Assembly: GCA_964432985.1 (NCBI GenBank)
Contig: CAYSPT010000021.1
Coordinates: forward strand, 1-64,000
Reading direction: 5' to 3'
Length of the DNA stretch: 64,000 nt
Origin: CAYSPT01 sp964432985
GTDB lineage: Bacteria; Muiribacteriota; CAYSPT01
Made by a program: the position numbers and the translations under genes. This document shows positions 52,859 to 60,811 of the stretch, piece by piece. Position 1 is the first letter of the stretch; each line of letters starts with the position of its first letter. The notes under the pieces were generated by a model, which searched no databases, had not been told where the DNA came from, and was given only the letters and a program-made list of their open reading frames with translations.

Positions 52859-53677
52859 TCATACCAGGTCCGCAGAGTCGAACGGCAGGCAGGCTCCGTG
52901 ACCGGGACAGATCAGGCGGATTCCTTCCATTTGCTTGATGGTTTCCACGGACCGGTCCTGGTCCATCCGGCTGGAGACATACGGGTTGATGATGAGTTGC
53001 TTCTTGATAACCAGCAGGAAATCTCCGGTGAGCAGCGTTCCGCTGGCACGGTGCAGGAATGATACGGAGTCGGGGCGGTGCCCGGGAGTGTGAATGACAG
53101 TAAATCCGGGAAGCGGGGTTTCTTTCGGTGCGCCTTCTGTATCGGCCGCACCCCTTATAAATCCGGGAAGCGGGGTTTCTTTCGGAGATCCTGTGAAAAA
53201 ACGGACTCCTTCGGGAGGAAATCCTGCCATGAACGGGGTTGCGTAAAGACCACCCTGGAAGACGTCGCGCAGGTTAGGGCAGTAGCCGTACGCTATCTGA
53301 CACGGCAGGATGATTTCGAAAAACTCGGTCGCTGTCGGAATCGGGATGCGCTGTTTCCCCTCCACCATGACCCTGGCTTCTTCGTGCAGCCACAGCACTG
53401 CCTGCGGGAAGCGCCGTTTCAGCCTGATCCAGCCTGAAACGTGGTCGATGTGAAAGTGGGTGGCGGCCACCCGCTTAAGCGGAGGAAGCGAGCGGAGTAT
53501 TTTGACCAGCCCTTCGATATCGCTCGGAACGCCGCAGTCGACCATGGAGGTCTCCATGCGCGCTGTATCGATGACGAAGTAGATATTGCTTGTTCTTCCA
53601 CGGTACTGAAGAAGAACCATGTTTTCAGCCAGCGTTTTGTTGAAGGTGATGGTCACAATACCGGAAGTATACATCAC
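52859..53677 (-). CDS. MBL-fold metallo-hydrolase
   Basis: A 272-residue metallo-beta-lactamase-fold hydrolase. Zinc ligands appear in THFHIDHVSG (HxHxDH), VIHTPGHRPDS, LTGDFLL and a late PGHG. The substrate cannot be deduced; glyoxalase II-like or lactonase activities are possible. Between the second and third metal motifs there is a repeated PKETPLPGF, 19 residues apart, due to an in-frame duplicated stretch (53101-53185); the insertion lies just before the metal-binding HTPGH and may affect the active-site loop. Confidence 0.85.
   Translation of the reverse strand: MMYTSGIVTITFNKTLAENMVLLQYRGRTSNIYFVIDTARMETSMVDCGVPSDIEGLVKILRSLPPLKRVAATHFHIDHVSGWIRLKRRFPQAVLWLHEEARVMVEGKQRIPIPTATEFFEIILPCQIAYGYCPNLRDVFQGGLYATPFMAGFPPEGVRFFTGSPKETPLPGFIRGAADTEGAPKETPLPGFTVIHTPGHRPDSVSFLHRASGTLLTGDFLLVIKKQLIINPYVSSRMDQDRSVETIKQMEGIRLICPGHGACLPFDSADLV
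53101..53185. repeat. In-frame 28-bp repeat at 57-bp spacing inside the MBL gene
   Basis: The 28 bases from 53101 (starting TAAATCCGGGAAGCGGGG) recur identically from 53158. The 57-base period equals 19 codons, so the reading frame is preserved. The 29 bases between the copies are not duplicated. Confidence 0.9.
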
Positions 53678-53713
53678 TTTGCGCGTTATCTGCCAGAAGG
53701 GTTCCTGACCGAA

Positions 53714-53722
53714 TGGTATAAT
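53714..53722 (+). promoter_or_regulatory. Extended -10 promoter element for the asparaginase-domain gene
   Basis: TGGTATAAT, an extended -10 (TGn plus TATAAT), 57 bases before the ATG at 53780. No good -35 is seen, which is usual for extended -10 promoters. Confidence 0.5.
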
Positions 53723-53779
53723 TGATCCGGTCGCAGGATCATTGGTGGCCCCAAAACACGTAGTACGAGGAGAAGTTCA

Positions 53780-54268
53780 ATGAAAATAAGGATTTTTATC
53801 ACCGGTGGAACCTTTGACAAGGAATACAATGAGCTTAACGGGACACTGTTTTTCAAGGATTCACACCTGCCTGAAATGCTGCAATTGGGCCGATGCCGGC
53901 TCGATGTGGAGATCAGGACATTGATGATGGTGGACAGTATGAACATGACGGCGTCAGACCGGGGGATAATACTCGACAACTGCCGCCAATCGGAGGAATC
54001 GAAGATCCTCATTACCCACGGAACCGACACCATGGTGGCCACGGCCCGGGAACTGGGACCGGCGTTGACCGACAAGACGGTGGTATTGACCGGTGCCATG
54101 ATACCCTACAAGTTCGGAAGTTCCGATGGACTGTTCAATCTGGGCAGCGCCCTGGCGTTCGTGCAAAGCCTGCCTCCCGGCGTGTACGTGGCCATGAACG
54201 GGCGCTGTTTCAACTGGGACAATGTCAGGAAGAACACGGACACGGGGGAATTCGAGAAAATATCGTGA
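53780..54268 (+). CDS. Short asparaginase-domain protein
   Basis: A 162-residue protein equal to the N-terminal domain of type I/II asparaginases. It shows ITGGTFDKEYNE (first catalytic threonine region), ILITHGTDTMVATA (second, THGTDT) and VVLTGAMIPYKFGSSDG. Full asparaginases have about 330 residues; the C-terminal domain is missing, but the frame ends cleanly and such one-domain relatives are known as a separate group. GAGGAG precedes the ATG. Whether it hydrolyses asparagine or a different amide is unknown. Confidence 0.85.
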   Translation: MKIRIFITGGTFDKEYNELNGTLFFKDSHLPEMLQLGRCRLDVEIRTLMMVDSMNMTASDRGIILDNCRQSEESKILITHGTDTMVATARELGPALTDKTVVLTGAMIPYKFGSSDGLFNLGSALAFVQSLPPGVYVAMNGRCFNWDNVRKNTDTGEFEKIS

Positions 54269-54498
54269 TATAGATCACAGTTGCCTGTTGAAAACATCCA
54301 CTAAAGCTGCTGAATCTTATTACGTGGCCACTTCAGGGTAAAAGACGTCAAGGTCAGGTAATTATTGGCTTTTTAGGGCTAAAGCACTTGTTTATAAGGT
54401 ATTTCGCAGCATAATATCAGGAAAATCCCGCTATCGCCAATGAAATAATAGGATATACTTTACCTAAGGGGACAATTATACACGGAGGTAGATGCGTC

Positions 54499-55449
54499 AT
54501 GGAAGACAACCTTACCGGAAGTACTATGGGGCTTACCGGAAGTACTCTGGGGAAATACGCTATCCACGATATTATCGGCCGTGGCGGTATGGCCACGGTT
54601 TACAAAGCCACCCTTTCCAGTCTGCACATTCCCGTTGCGTTCAAAGTGTTTGAAGGACGGATGAAAAAGCTGGCCCGAACCCGGTTTATCAGGGAAGCAC
54701 GCCTTTCTCTCGGGCTGCCCAGGCACGATAACGTCGTGTTCGTGTACGACGCCGGGTGGTTGGCCGGTAAGCGGTTTATCGCCATGGAACTGGTGGAGGG
54801 GGAAGACCTGCAGGAGATAATCGACCGGGGCGGGTTTGACACCGTCGGGAAGACGGTCGAGATAATTTCCCAGGTCTGCCGCGGGCTTGAGTTCATCCAC
54901 GAGCACGGTATCGTTCACCGTGATATCAAACCTCACAATATCATTGTCGATCGTTCGGGCAGGGTCAAGATAAGCGATTTTGGTATTGCCGAGATTGCTT
55001 CTACCGGTCCGCTCCTTCCCCGGGGCCGGGGCGCCGGGACTCCGAAATACATGCCTCCTGAAGTAATACGGGGGGACGCGAGGCTGGATGTGCGCAGCGA
55101 CATCTACTCGCTTGGCCTGGTACTGTACGAACTGCTTACCGGTGCCGATTTTTTCACCGGCGATACCTCCCGGCAGGTGCTCAGAAAAGTCGTGGAAGGA
55201 GACCTGGTCCCCTGCCATGAGTTAAACAGTGACATTCCGGTGGCGTTGAGCCGGGTCGTCATGAAAGCCCTGAGCGCAAAACCTTCTGCGCGTTACAAGT
55301 CAATGTCCGCTTTCCGCTCCGCCCTCGAATCATTTTCCTCCCGACAGCCGGCTGGTAAACGAAAGAAAAAACAGGGGAGCAACAGGAGCCTGTTGAGCCA
55401 GGCCCTGGGTATCCTGATTAATCCTTTTTCCAGGAAAGCCGCCCCGTAA
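54499..55449 (+). CDS. Hanks-type serine/threonine protein kinase
   Basis: A 316-residue soluble kinase. Glycine loop IIGRGGMATVYKA (residues 25-37), ATP-binding Lys49 in VAFKVF, catalytic loop VHRDIKPHNII, DFGIAE, and GTPKYMPPEVI with the activation segment. No membrane span, PASTA or other sensor domain follows; the tail is basic (GKRKKKQGSNR). The N-terminus contains LTGST twice, from a 21-bp tandem repeat at 54511-54552. GGAGGT stands nine bases before the ATG. The 230-base gap upstream has TATACT at 54454 as a weak -10 and no other feature. Confidence 0.92.
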   Translation: MEDNLTGSTMGLTGSTLGKYAIHDIIGRGGMATVYKATLSSLHIPVAFKVFEGRMKKLARTRFIREARLSLGLPRHDNVVFVYDAGWLAGKRFIAMELVEGEDLQEIIDRGGFDTVGKTVEIISQVCRGLEFIHEHGIVHRDIKPHNIIVDRSGRVKISDFGIAEIASTGPLLPRGRGAGTPKYMPPEVIRGDARLDVRSDIYSLGLVLYELLTGADFFTGDTSRQVLRKVVEGDLVPCHELNSDIPVALSRVVMKALSAKPSARYKSMSAFRSALESFSSRQPAGKRKKKQGSNRSLLSQALGILINPFSRKAAP

Positions 55450-55467
55450 CAATTGGCTACGGGACCA

Positions 55468-55498
55468 GTCATTCTCCGGCTTGACTGGAGGATCCACG
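55468..55498. repeat. REP-like palindrome (locus 3, opposite orientation)
   Basis: ATTCTCCGG / CTGGAGGAT around a CTTGA loop (the complement of TCAAG), with wobble pairs keeping the 9-bp stem. It sits between the convergent kinase and M28 peptidase genes and could act as a bidirectional terminator or mRNA 3' stabiliser. No tandem expansion here. Confidence 0.75.
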
Positions 55499-55502
55499 TA
55501 CC

Positions 55503-56683
55503 CTAACGGATCAGTTCCTCTATCACTTTTTCCAGGCCCGCTACCACTCTGGCGGTTCTTTCGTAATCGATCTNNNNNNNNNNNNNNNNNNNNNNNNNNN
55601 NNNNNNNNNNNNNNNNNNNNNNNNNNNNNNNNNNNNNNNNNNNNNNNNNNNNNNNNNNNNNNNNNNNNNNNNNTCTATCACTTTTTCCAGGCCCGCTACC
55701 ACTCTGGCGGTTCTTTCGTAATCGATCTTGTCCGGTGTGTCATCGGGGCAGTGATAATAGGGATATCGAAACGGCGCCGTGTCCGTGAGCATGATGCCCT
55801 GGTACCCCTCCTGCCAGAAAGACCAGTGGTCCGACCACCCGATCCCGGTTATCACGCCGGGAGCGGCGATTCCTTCCGAGGGAAACTTCACCTGCCGCCG
55901 GAACGATTCCACCGCGGCGCTTACCAGGTCACGGGAGGCCACGTTACCCACGAACCCGATGAAATTGCCGGTGTCGGGATAGAAGAAACTGACCGGAAAC
56001 GGATACTGCTGGCTTCCCGGTTCGTCGCGGTAGTAGCCGATGGTTTCCGGTATGATGGCCCCCAGGATATTGTCGTTCCTCTTCCGGCAGATCCTCGCAT
56101 AGACACGGCTTCCCATGTCTGAGGTCATGAAGTGGGGAGGCTCTTCGTTAGGAAAGAGGCAGAAGCGCAGCGTGCGCAGGGCCGGTTTAGTAAAAAACGC
56201 GCGGGCCAGCGCCAAAACGGCAGCCACACCGGTCGCATTGTCGTTGGCCCCGGGGGAACCGATGACCGAATCATAGTGGGCTCCGATTATATAGATATCT
56301 TCCGGGTGCTGCGTCCCTATTAGTTCGGTTTCCAGAGTATGACAGGTTGCCTGGTCAACCTGGTAGCTGTAGCGGCGAACCTCGAAGCCCGCTTCGGTAA
56401 GAGACTGCTCCAGGTAGTCGGCCGCTTGCTCCAGGCGTTTGGGCCTGAAGGTGTTGCGCTCGCCGATCTCCCCGGCAAGTTTTTCGACATCCCGCCTGAT
56501 GGCTTCAGCGAGGGTCTTTTCGTAGGCGGTAAGCGGTGGTAAGGGGCCGCTGTAGCTTTTTCCCGGCATCCGTATCATCGAATCCCTCCCCATCACTGAA
56601 TACCAGCCCACCAGCGCGCAGATGATAAGGGCCGCTCCAAGAACCCCTAACCTCACGCACGCCGCCTTACTAATGATTCTCAT
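55503..56683 (-). CDS. M28-family secreted/anchored peptidase (interrupted by an assembly gap)
   Basis: A zinc aminopeptidase-like protein with an N-terminal membrane segment (VRLGVLGAALIICALVGWY). Metal-binding region IYIIGAHYDSVIGSPGANDNATG supplies His and Asp ligands, then FPNEEPPHF (catalytic Glu pair) and SDHWSFW later. The 100-N run falls near the C-terminus. The same 55 bases flank the run, so joining the flanks removes 155 bases and gives a complete protein of about 341 residues ending LEKVIEELIR at a stop at 55503-55505. No biological interruption is implied. Confidence 0.85.
55574..55673. other. 100-N assembly gap with overlapping contig ends
   Basis: The 55 bases before the gap (55519-55573) are identical to the 55 after it (55674-55728). 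This is what two contigs sharing a terminal k-mer look like after scaffolding with a fixed-size gap, so no sequence is probably missing. Confidence 0.9.
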
Positions 56684-56739
56684 TTAATAATTTTCATGAT
56701 TGAAGTATACAGCTAATGATAACTCTTGCATTAATCATA

Positions 56740-56841
56740 TCATTGAATTTCAATTGCCAGGATGGTGACGTCATCGTCGGGCAGTGACCATTCGATCCAC
56801 TCGTACAGATAGTCCATGAGATTTGGGCGTATGTCCTTTAC
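56740..56841 (-). pseudogene. Possible 3' scrap of a SpoIIE/PP2C-type phosphatase
   Basis: After the methyltransferase stop the reverse strand is open in another frame and reads LMDYLYEWIEWSLPDDDVTILAIEIQ in two parts before a TGA at 56740-56742. The ending PDDDVTILAIEI resembles the last strand of SpoIIE/RsbU serine phosphatases (consensus DD-T-LVI). The rest of the gene is absent, so it is either a remnant or chance similarity. Confidence 0.4.
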
Positions 56842-57584
56842 CTCTTTTCCGCCACAACCACCATCCTGTTGCTGTTGATGGTGTAGGCCTTGTCCACACC
56901 GCCGTAGAAGGCTGTTACTTTCAGCCCCGCCTGTCGAAGAAGCGAGGTGATTTCAGACGGCGTATAGAGCCTGACGAAGTAATCGGTGGAATAATCCCGG
57001 TCGTCCCTGATGATCCGCCGTTTGGAATAGATGCGGCTCTCCACCGGGTCGAACCGGTTGCTGTCGATCATCAGGTTCCCGTCGCGTTCCTGGACTATGT
57101 ACGGGAACCCGTGCTTGATGATGAAATCACGGTTGATGCTTTCAATGAGAAAAGACCCGCCGGGCTTCAAGGCTCTGGCCATGGCGTGGAGAACGGCGCG
57201 GTTGATGTCGTCTTCAAAGTAACCGAAGCTGGTGAAATAACAGTAGACGGCGTCGAACGCATCTCTGTAATCAAGGTTACGCATATCCTTCACCCGGTAC
57301 TCCACGGTCAAGCCTCTTGTTTCGGCGTCCTTGCGGGCGATTTCGAGGAAGCTGGGCGTTATGTCCAAACCGGTGCACCGGTACCCGCGGGAAGCGAGCT
57401 CGTTGAGGTGCCGTCCGTGGCCGCAAGGCACGTCCAGCACGGCATCACCCGGCATCAGCTTGAGAGCCGATTCGATAAAATTGACCTGGGCTTTCGTCCG
57501 CTCCACGGTCAACATAGGTCTATAGAAATAGAGATAATCGTCGTTAAACGTGCCCAGAATATTAAATTCATTGTCGGGGCTCAT
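56838..57584 (-). CDS. Class I SAM-dependent methyltransferase
   Basis: A 248-residue methyltransferase with DAVLDVPCGHGRHLNELA as the SAM loop (about residues 46-63), GLDITPSFLEIA, and DAVYCYFTSFGYF as the post-loop motif. It belongs to the small-molecule Methyltransf_25-type group; the substrate is unknown. AAGGAGG seven bases before the ATG at 57584 fixes the start. It lies alone between the M28 gene and a secreted protein. Confidence 0.85.
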   Translation of the reverse strand: MSPDNEFNILGTFNDDYLYFYRPMLTVERTKAQVNFIESALKLMPGDAVLDVPCGHGRHLNELASRGYRCTGLDITPSFLEIARKDAETRGLTVEYRVKDMRNLDYRDAFDAVYCYFTSFGYFEDDINRAVLHAMARALKPGGSFLIESINRDFIIKHGFPYIVQERDGNLMIDSNRFDPVESRIYSKRRIIRDDRDYSTDYFVRLYTPSEITSLLRQAGLKVTAFYGGVDKAYTINSNRMVVVAEKR

Positions 57585-57635
57585 ACACCATCCTCCTTCT
57601 CTCGAGTTGCGGACCTGCACGTACTGAACCGTATC

Positions 57636-57751
57636 AGAAAAACAAGCTTGAAGTCAATTCCCCAAAGTAAACCGCAGCTTCAAATTCACGTGCAGAAAAA
57701 CAAGCTTGAAGTCAATTCCCCAAAGTAAACCACAGCTTCAAATTCACGTGC
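57636..57751. repeat. 58-bp tandem repeat (two copies, one mismatch)
   Basis: Two adjacent copies, 57636-57693 and 57694-57751, beginning AGAAAAACAAGCTTGAAGTC and differing at one base. Each copy has the inverted pair TTGAAG / CTTCAA. It lies in the leader between the divergent methyltransferase and 57875 genes. Confidence 0.92.
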
Positions 57752-57874
57752 ACCAAATGAATAATTGTAAGTGCCTGGTTTTTTTTGTAAGCGGCTTGTA
57801 AGTGGTACCGGTCCCTGATGGTACGTACAATGGTGGTGAAAACAAAAAAACAGCGAAGGAAGGGGTTGTGCAGC

Positions 57875-58879
57875 ATGAACCGAACAACGAAACTAGGAAG
57901 AGGACTTCTGGTCCTGATGATGGTGCTCTTCGCGGCATCGAGCGTGTTTGCCCAGGAGGCTTTGCATGAAGAGGATGCAAAGAACAGTGAGACCCGGTAC
58001 TACGTAGTAAATGACCGGGAAGATATAGATGAGGATTTTACCATTCTGTCAGTGGAGGAAATCGATCCTTCCACCGTTGAGGTTCTGGCGGAGGTCAAGC
58101 ATAAGAAGGGCTGGTTCTCCACGTCGGAAGATTTCACCGACCGGTTTCTCCCCCCGCAGGACCTGATCGACCAGGGCTACCGGGTAGTCAAGCGCGAGAT
58201 GGTCTCCTGGGACGGCAGCGGCGGCGTCTGGTGGGAAGAGCTGAACACCCTGGGGTACACCTGCGTGGTGCATCTTTCCAAGAAATGGCTGGCCAGCATG
58301 GAGGTCGTCTACAAAGCCAGGTTCATCATGGCCATAGACTACACCCTGCCCGAGGCTCCCTACAAGCCGATCCTGGTGAGCCCGGTTTCCGGCCGCATCG
58401 AAATCACCCAGGAAGAACGAGTGTCGTTCCAGTGGGACGGCGAGGGAACCTCCTACCGCCTGATACTGGTCGACCGCGAGAGCGGCGCACCAGTCTTCAA
58501 GCGCTCCATGACCGGCCACGAGCAGAAAATCAAGACCGAGGTCTTCAAGCACCGCAACGACTACGCCTGGGGCGTGGCGCAGGCCGATGATCACCTGATC
58601 TTCAGCCCGTACGAAATGAAGCCCTTCCGCAGCGATTACAAATACGAGTACCACGAGCAGACCTGCCAGACCTGCAACGGCCACGGCTACCACTGGGCGG
58701 ACGTCCGCTGCACCGCCTGCGGCGGCTCGGGACAGCTTCCCGCCGGCAACGGCCAGTATAAGCCCTGCGGTCACTGTAACGGTCACGGGACTACCCACGA
58801 GTACATCCGCTGCCAGACCTGCTACGGCGACGGCACGGTGACCTTCGAGATCAAGCGCCTGTTCCTGGTGTTCGACTGA
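57875..58879 (+). CDS. Secreted protein with C-terminal DnaJ-type zinc finger
   Basis: A 334-residue exported protein. Signal peptide with cleavage likely after VFA (residue 26), an N-terminal region of unknown fold (about 30-165), a beta-rich segment LVSPVSGRIEITQEERVSFQWDG that looks like a fibronectin/Ig-type domain, and a C-terminal cluster of four CxxCxGxG repeats (CQTCNGHG, CTACGGSG, CGHCNGHG, CQTCYGDG), the exact signature of the DnaJ cysteine-rich domain, without any J domain. Start at 57875 because it begins the signal peptide; the frame extends back to 57818. An intrinsic terminator follows. Confidence 0.8.
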   Translation: MNRTTKLGRGLLVLMMVLFAASSVFAQEALHEEDAKNSETRYYVVNDREDIDEDFTILSVEEIDPSTVEVLAEVKHKKGWFSTSEDFTDRFLPPQDLIDQGYRVVKREMVSWDGSGGVWWEELNTLGYTCVVHLSKKWLASMEVVYKARFIMAIDYTLPEAPYKPILVSPVSGRIEITQEERVSFQWDGEGTSYRLILVDRESGAPVFKRSMTGHEQKIKTEVFKHRNDYAWGVAQADDHLIFSPYEMKPFRSDYKYEYHEQTCQTCNGHGYHWADVRCTACGGSGQLPAGNGQYKPCGHCNGHGTTHEYIRCQTCYGDGTVTFEIKRLFLVFD

Positions 58880-58961
58880 GGGAGAACACAGTCTTCGACT
58901 GACAGGTTAACCCTGAGATTCAAAACGCGATGTGTGAACTAACGGTTCATGTTAGCAACCC

Positions 58962-58994
58962 GCGGGTGGCACTACCAGTGCCACCCGCTTTTTT
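58962..58994 (+). terminator. Intrinsic terminator
   Basis: Perfect 11-bp stem GCGGGTGGCAC / GTGCCACCCGC with a five-base loop followed by six T. It ends the transcript of the secreted DnaJ-zinc-finger gene, 83 bases after its stop. Confidence 0.92.
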
Positions 58995-59000
58995 CAATGT

Positions 59001-59024
59001 GTCAGGCTTGACTTTGTGACATTA
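59001..59024. repeat. 24-bp dispersed repeat (partner at 46191-46214)
   Basis: Inverted copy of the element at 46191, with two mismatches out of 24. It lies just after the terminator, in non-coding sequence. Confidence 0.7.
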
Positions 59025-59051
59025 GCGGTTCGCACCACCTGCGTGAAGAAG

Positions 59052-59126
59052 CTATCACGCTGCGTGTTATCACGCTGCGTGCTATCAGGCTGCGTGCTAT
59101 CAGGCTGCGTGTTGTCATGCCGCGTG
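59052..59126. repeat. 15-bp tandem repeat, five copies
   Basis: Units of the form (C/T)TATCA(C/G)GCTGCGTG at 59052, 59067, 59082, 59097 and 59112, the last degenerate. It is non-coding and lies between the terminator and the promoter at 59142. The whole 342-base gap 58880-59221 is thus occupied by terminator, repeats and promoter, without a gene. Confidence 0.88.
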
Positions 59127-59141
59127 CGGTCACCACACATG

Positions 59142-59170
59142 TTGATGAGATAATTAAATTGACATATAAT
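59142..59170 (+). promoter_or_regulatory. Sigma70-type promoter for the 59222 gene
   Basis: TTGATG at 59142-59147 and a perfect TATAAT at 59165-59170, spacer 17. It ends 51 bases before the ATG at 59222, which supports that start over the longer frame beginning at 59117. Confidence 0.7.
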
Positions 59171-59221
59171 CCGAATGAGCCGGTGCTCGTAGTGGTGCTG
59201 GGTTTCAGACGGGTGGATTCT

Positions 59222-60130
59222 ATGCGTTTAAAACATGTCCGGACATTGTTGTTTTTCAGTGCCGCACTATGTGCATTGGCAGCACTGGCCGCTCCGGGAT
59301 ACGCCCGTGACTATATCAAGCAGTTCAGCTGGACCGGGCACCTGGAATCGGGCAAGTATTTCTGGGTGAATTTTGACTACCGGCTCGACTCGGCTCCCGA
59401 AGCGACACTCAGGCTTTTCTTCTGGACTCCTGTTCCCCGCGATCCCCAGGCTCCCGAAGAGGCGACCTGCGTGGGTGAGGTCAAGGTCAAGCGGGGCGAA
59501 GGGCGGGGTCACATCCAGTGCTATGTCGATCCGGTGTGGTCCAGGACCGCTTTTTCCCGTGTACTGGAGGGAGTCGGATTCGAGTTCAGCCTGGTCATGG
59601 GAAAGATATCAAGCGGCCGCTTCGTCCTCCTGATTGAAGGGGTTCCCACTGAGCTGAAACCCTGGCCGGAGGAAAAGCTTCCGCCTCCACCGGTTAAAAA
59701 GCAAGTTTCCCGCCCTCCTGCCAGTGACGATATGAACATCAACGTCAACGTGCACGTGTACATCCATCACGACGGAGAAGTGGCTCCGGAGTACCCCTAT
59801 CCCGGCAGGGAAGGCTGCGAGTTTGATCTTCGCGAGCTGAAACCGGCCGGAACCACCCTGTACGATTATTTGATCAAGCTCGACAGCTCGGCCTGCCCCC
59901 GCCGGCCGGAGCCGGTCATAGATGAGGAGTTCATACCCTATCCCTTCGATAGCAACTGCCCCCCGAAGGGCAAACCCGCCTGGGATTCTGACAAAAAGGC
60001 ACCAGTCAAGACGGGGATAGTGGTTCCGGACAAGAAAGCCCCCGTCCCGGCTCCAGGCAAACCTTCGCCTGTTCCGTCCGGGAAGCCGCCGGCTTCGCTT
60101 CCGGTCACCGATCCGTGCGGTTGTCCTTGA
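59222..60130 (+). CDS. Secreted proline-rich protein of unknown function
   Basis: A 302-residue exported protein: signal peptide (LLFFSAALCALAALAAPGYA), a beta-rich domain (about 30-155, WTGHLESGKYFWVNFDYRL onwards), a NINVNVHVYIHHDG alternating strand near 180, and a long Pro/Lys-rich tail ending in DPCGCP. The tail looks wall- or surface-spanning. I do not recognise a family. The 3' end overlaps the convergent pcp gene by 26 bases. The start is set by the promoter at 59142 and by the signal peptide. Confidence 0.7.
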   Translation: MRLKHVRTLLFFSAALCALAALAAPGYARDYIKQFSWTGHLESGKYFWVNFDYRLDSAPEATLRLFFWTPVPRDPQAPEEATCVGEVKVKRGEGRGHIQCYVDPVWSRTAFSRVLEGVGFEFSLVMGKISSGRFVLLIEGVPTELKPWPEEKLPPPPVKKQVSRPPASDDMNINVNVHVYIHHDGEVAPEYPYPGREGCEFDLRELKPAGTTLYDYLIKLDSSACPRRPEPVIDEEFIPYPFDSNCPPKGKPAWDSDKKAPVKTGIVVPDKKAPVPAPGKPSPVPSGKPPASLPVTDPCGCP

Positions 60131-60785
60131 TTTTCTGAGCTTGACCTACCAGCTTTTTCAGCACCACTTCTATTCCTGTCAGAATCGTGGGCAGTTCCAT
60201 ACTGGCGTGCTTCTGAGCTCCCTGCCGGATCGCTTCCCCGGGCAGGCAGGGCAGGTGGATGAACCCGTACAGCGTGCCGGGTGCGTGATCCGAGAGGTAC
60301 CGGGCAGTGGTGTAGAAGAGGTAATTGCACACGTAGGTTCCGGCGTGATAGGAGAGAAAGGTCGGTACTTCCCGACGCTTCAGAGCCCGAAGCAGGTCCT
60401 TGACCGGGTAGTTGGTGAAGAAGGCCGGCGGTCCTTCCGGGTCGATGAGCAGATCCTTACAGGTGGTGCTTTTATCGTAACTGTTCACGGCCATCTTTTC
60501 TATTGCCAGTGCCGGAATGTTGCGGTTTATACCGAGCATGAGAACGACGTGGGGCCGGTACCGGTCTAAGAGGCCGGTCATTGTCCGGGCTGACCGGGTA
60601 AACTGTACCGGCAGAACGGCACTGTGAATGTCAGCGTCCCGGATTGCACATTCTGAAACAGCGTGAAGTACCGATTCGGATGTGTTGGCGAGTATGGTCT
60701 TGAACGGTTTGAATCCGGTGATCAGGCACCTGGCGGTGCCGGATGAAACCGCAGTGTTTATGGTTTTTCCACGGGCTGTTTTCAT
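60105..60785 (-). CDS. pcp: Pyroglutamyl-peptidase I (pyrrolidone-carboxylate peptidase) family
   Basis: A 226-residue C15-family peptidase that would remove N-terminal pyroglutamate. It has ITGFKPFKTILANTSE (family GF-PF motif), IEKMAVNSYD with the catalytic glutamate, GTYVCNYLFYTTARYL with the catalytic cysteine, and FIHLPCLP with the catalytic histidine. The Glu-region is more diverged than usual (NRNIPALAIEKMAVN instead of R--ixxERvAxN), so the substrate preference may differ. It precedes the 60812-62086 gene's 3' end by 26 bases in the same direction. Confidence 0.85.
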   Translation of the reverse strand: MKTARGKTINTAVSSGTARCLITGFKPFKTILANTSESVLHAVSECAIRDADIHSAVLPVQFTRSARTMTGLLDRYRPHVVLMLGINRNIPALAIEKMAVNSYDKSTTCKDLLIDPEGPPAFFTNYPVKDLLRALKRREVPTFLSYHAGTYVCNYLFYTTARYLSDHAPGTLYGFIHLPCLPGEAIRQGAQKHASMELPTILTGIEVVLKKLVGQAQKIKDNRTDR

Positions 60786-60811
60786 TATTTCTTCTCTCTA
60801 GCCCTTTCGGG

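Noticed and set aside
53893..54273. Second forward open frame within the asparaginase-domain gene
   Set aside because: It overlaps the motif-bearing frame, has no start signal and a composition typical of a shadow.
55541..55673. M28 peptidase truncated or disrupted by an insertion
   Set aside because: The interruption is the N gap; identical 55-base flanks show an assembly artefact and the collapsed frame is complete.
59052..59126. CRISPR or iteron-type origin
   Set aside because: Fifteen-base units are contiguous, without spacers, DnaA boxes or a replication gene nearby.
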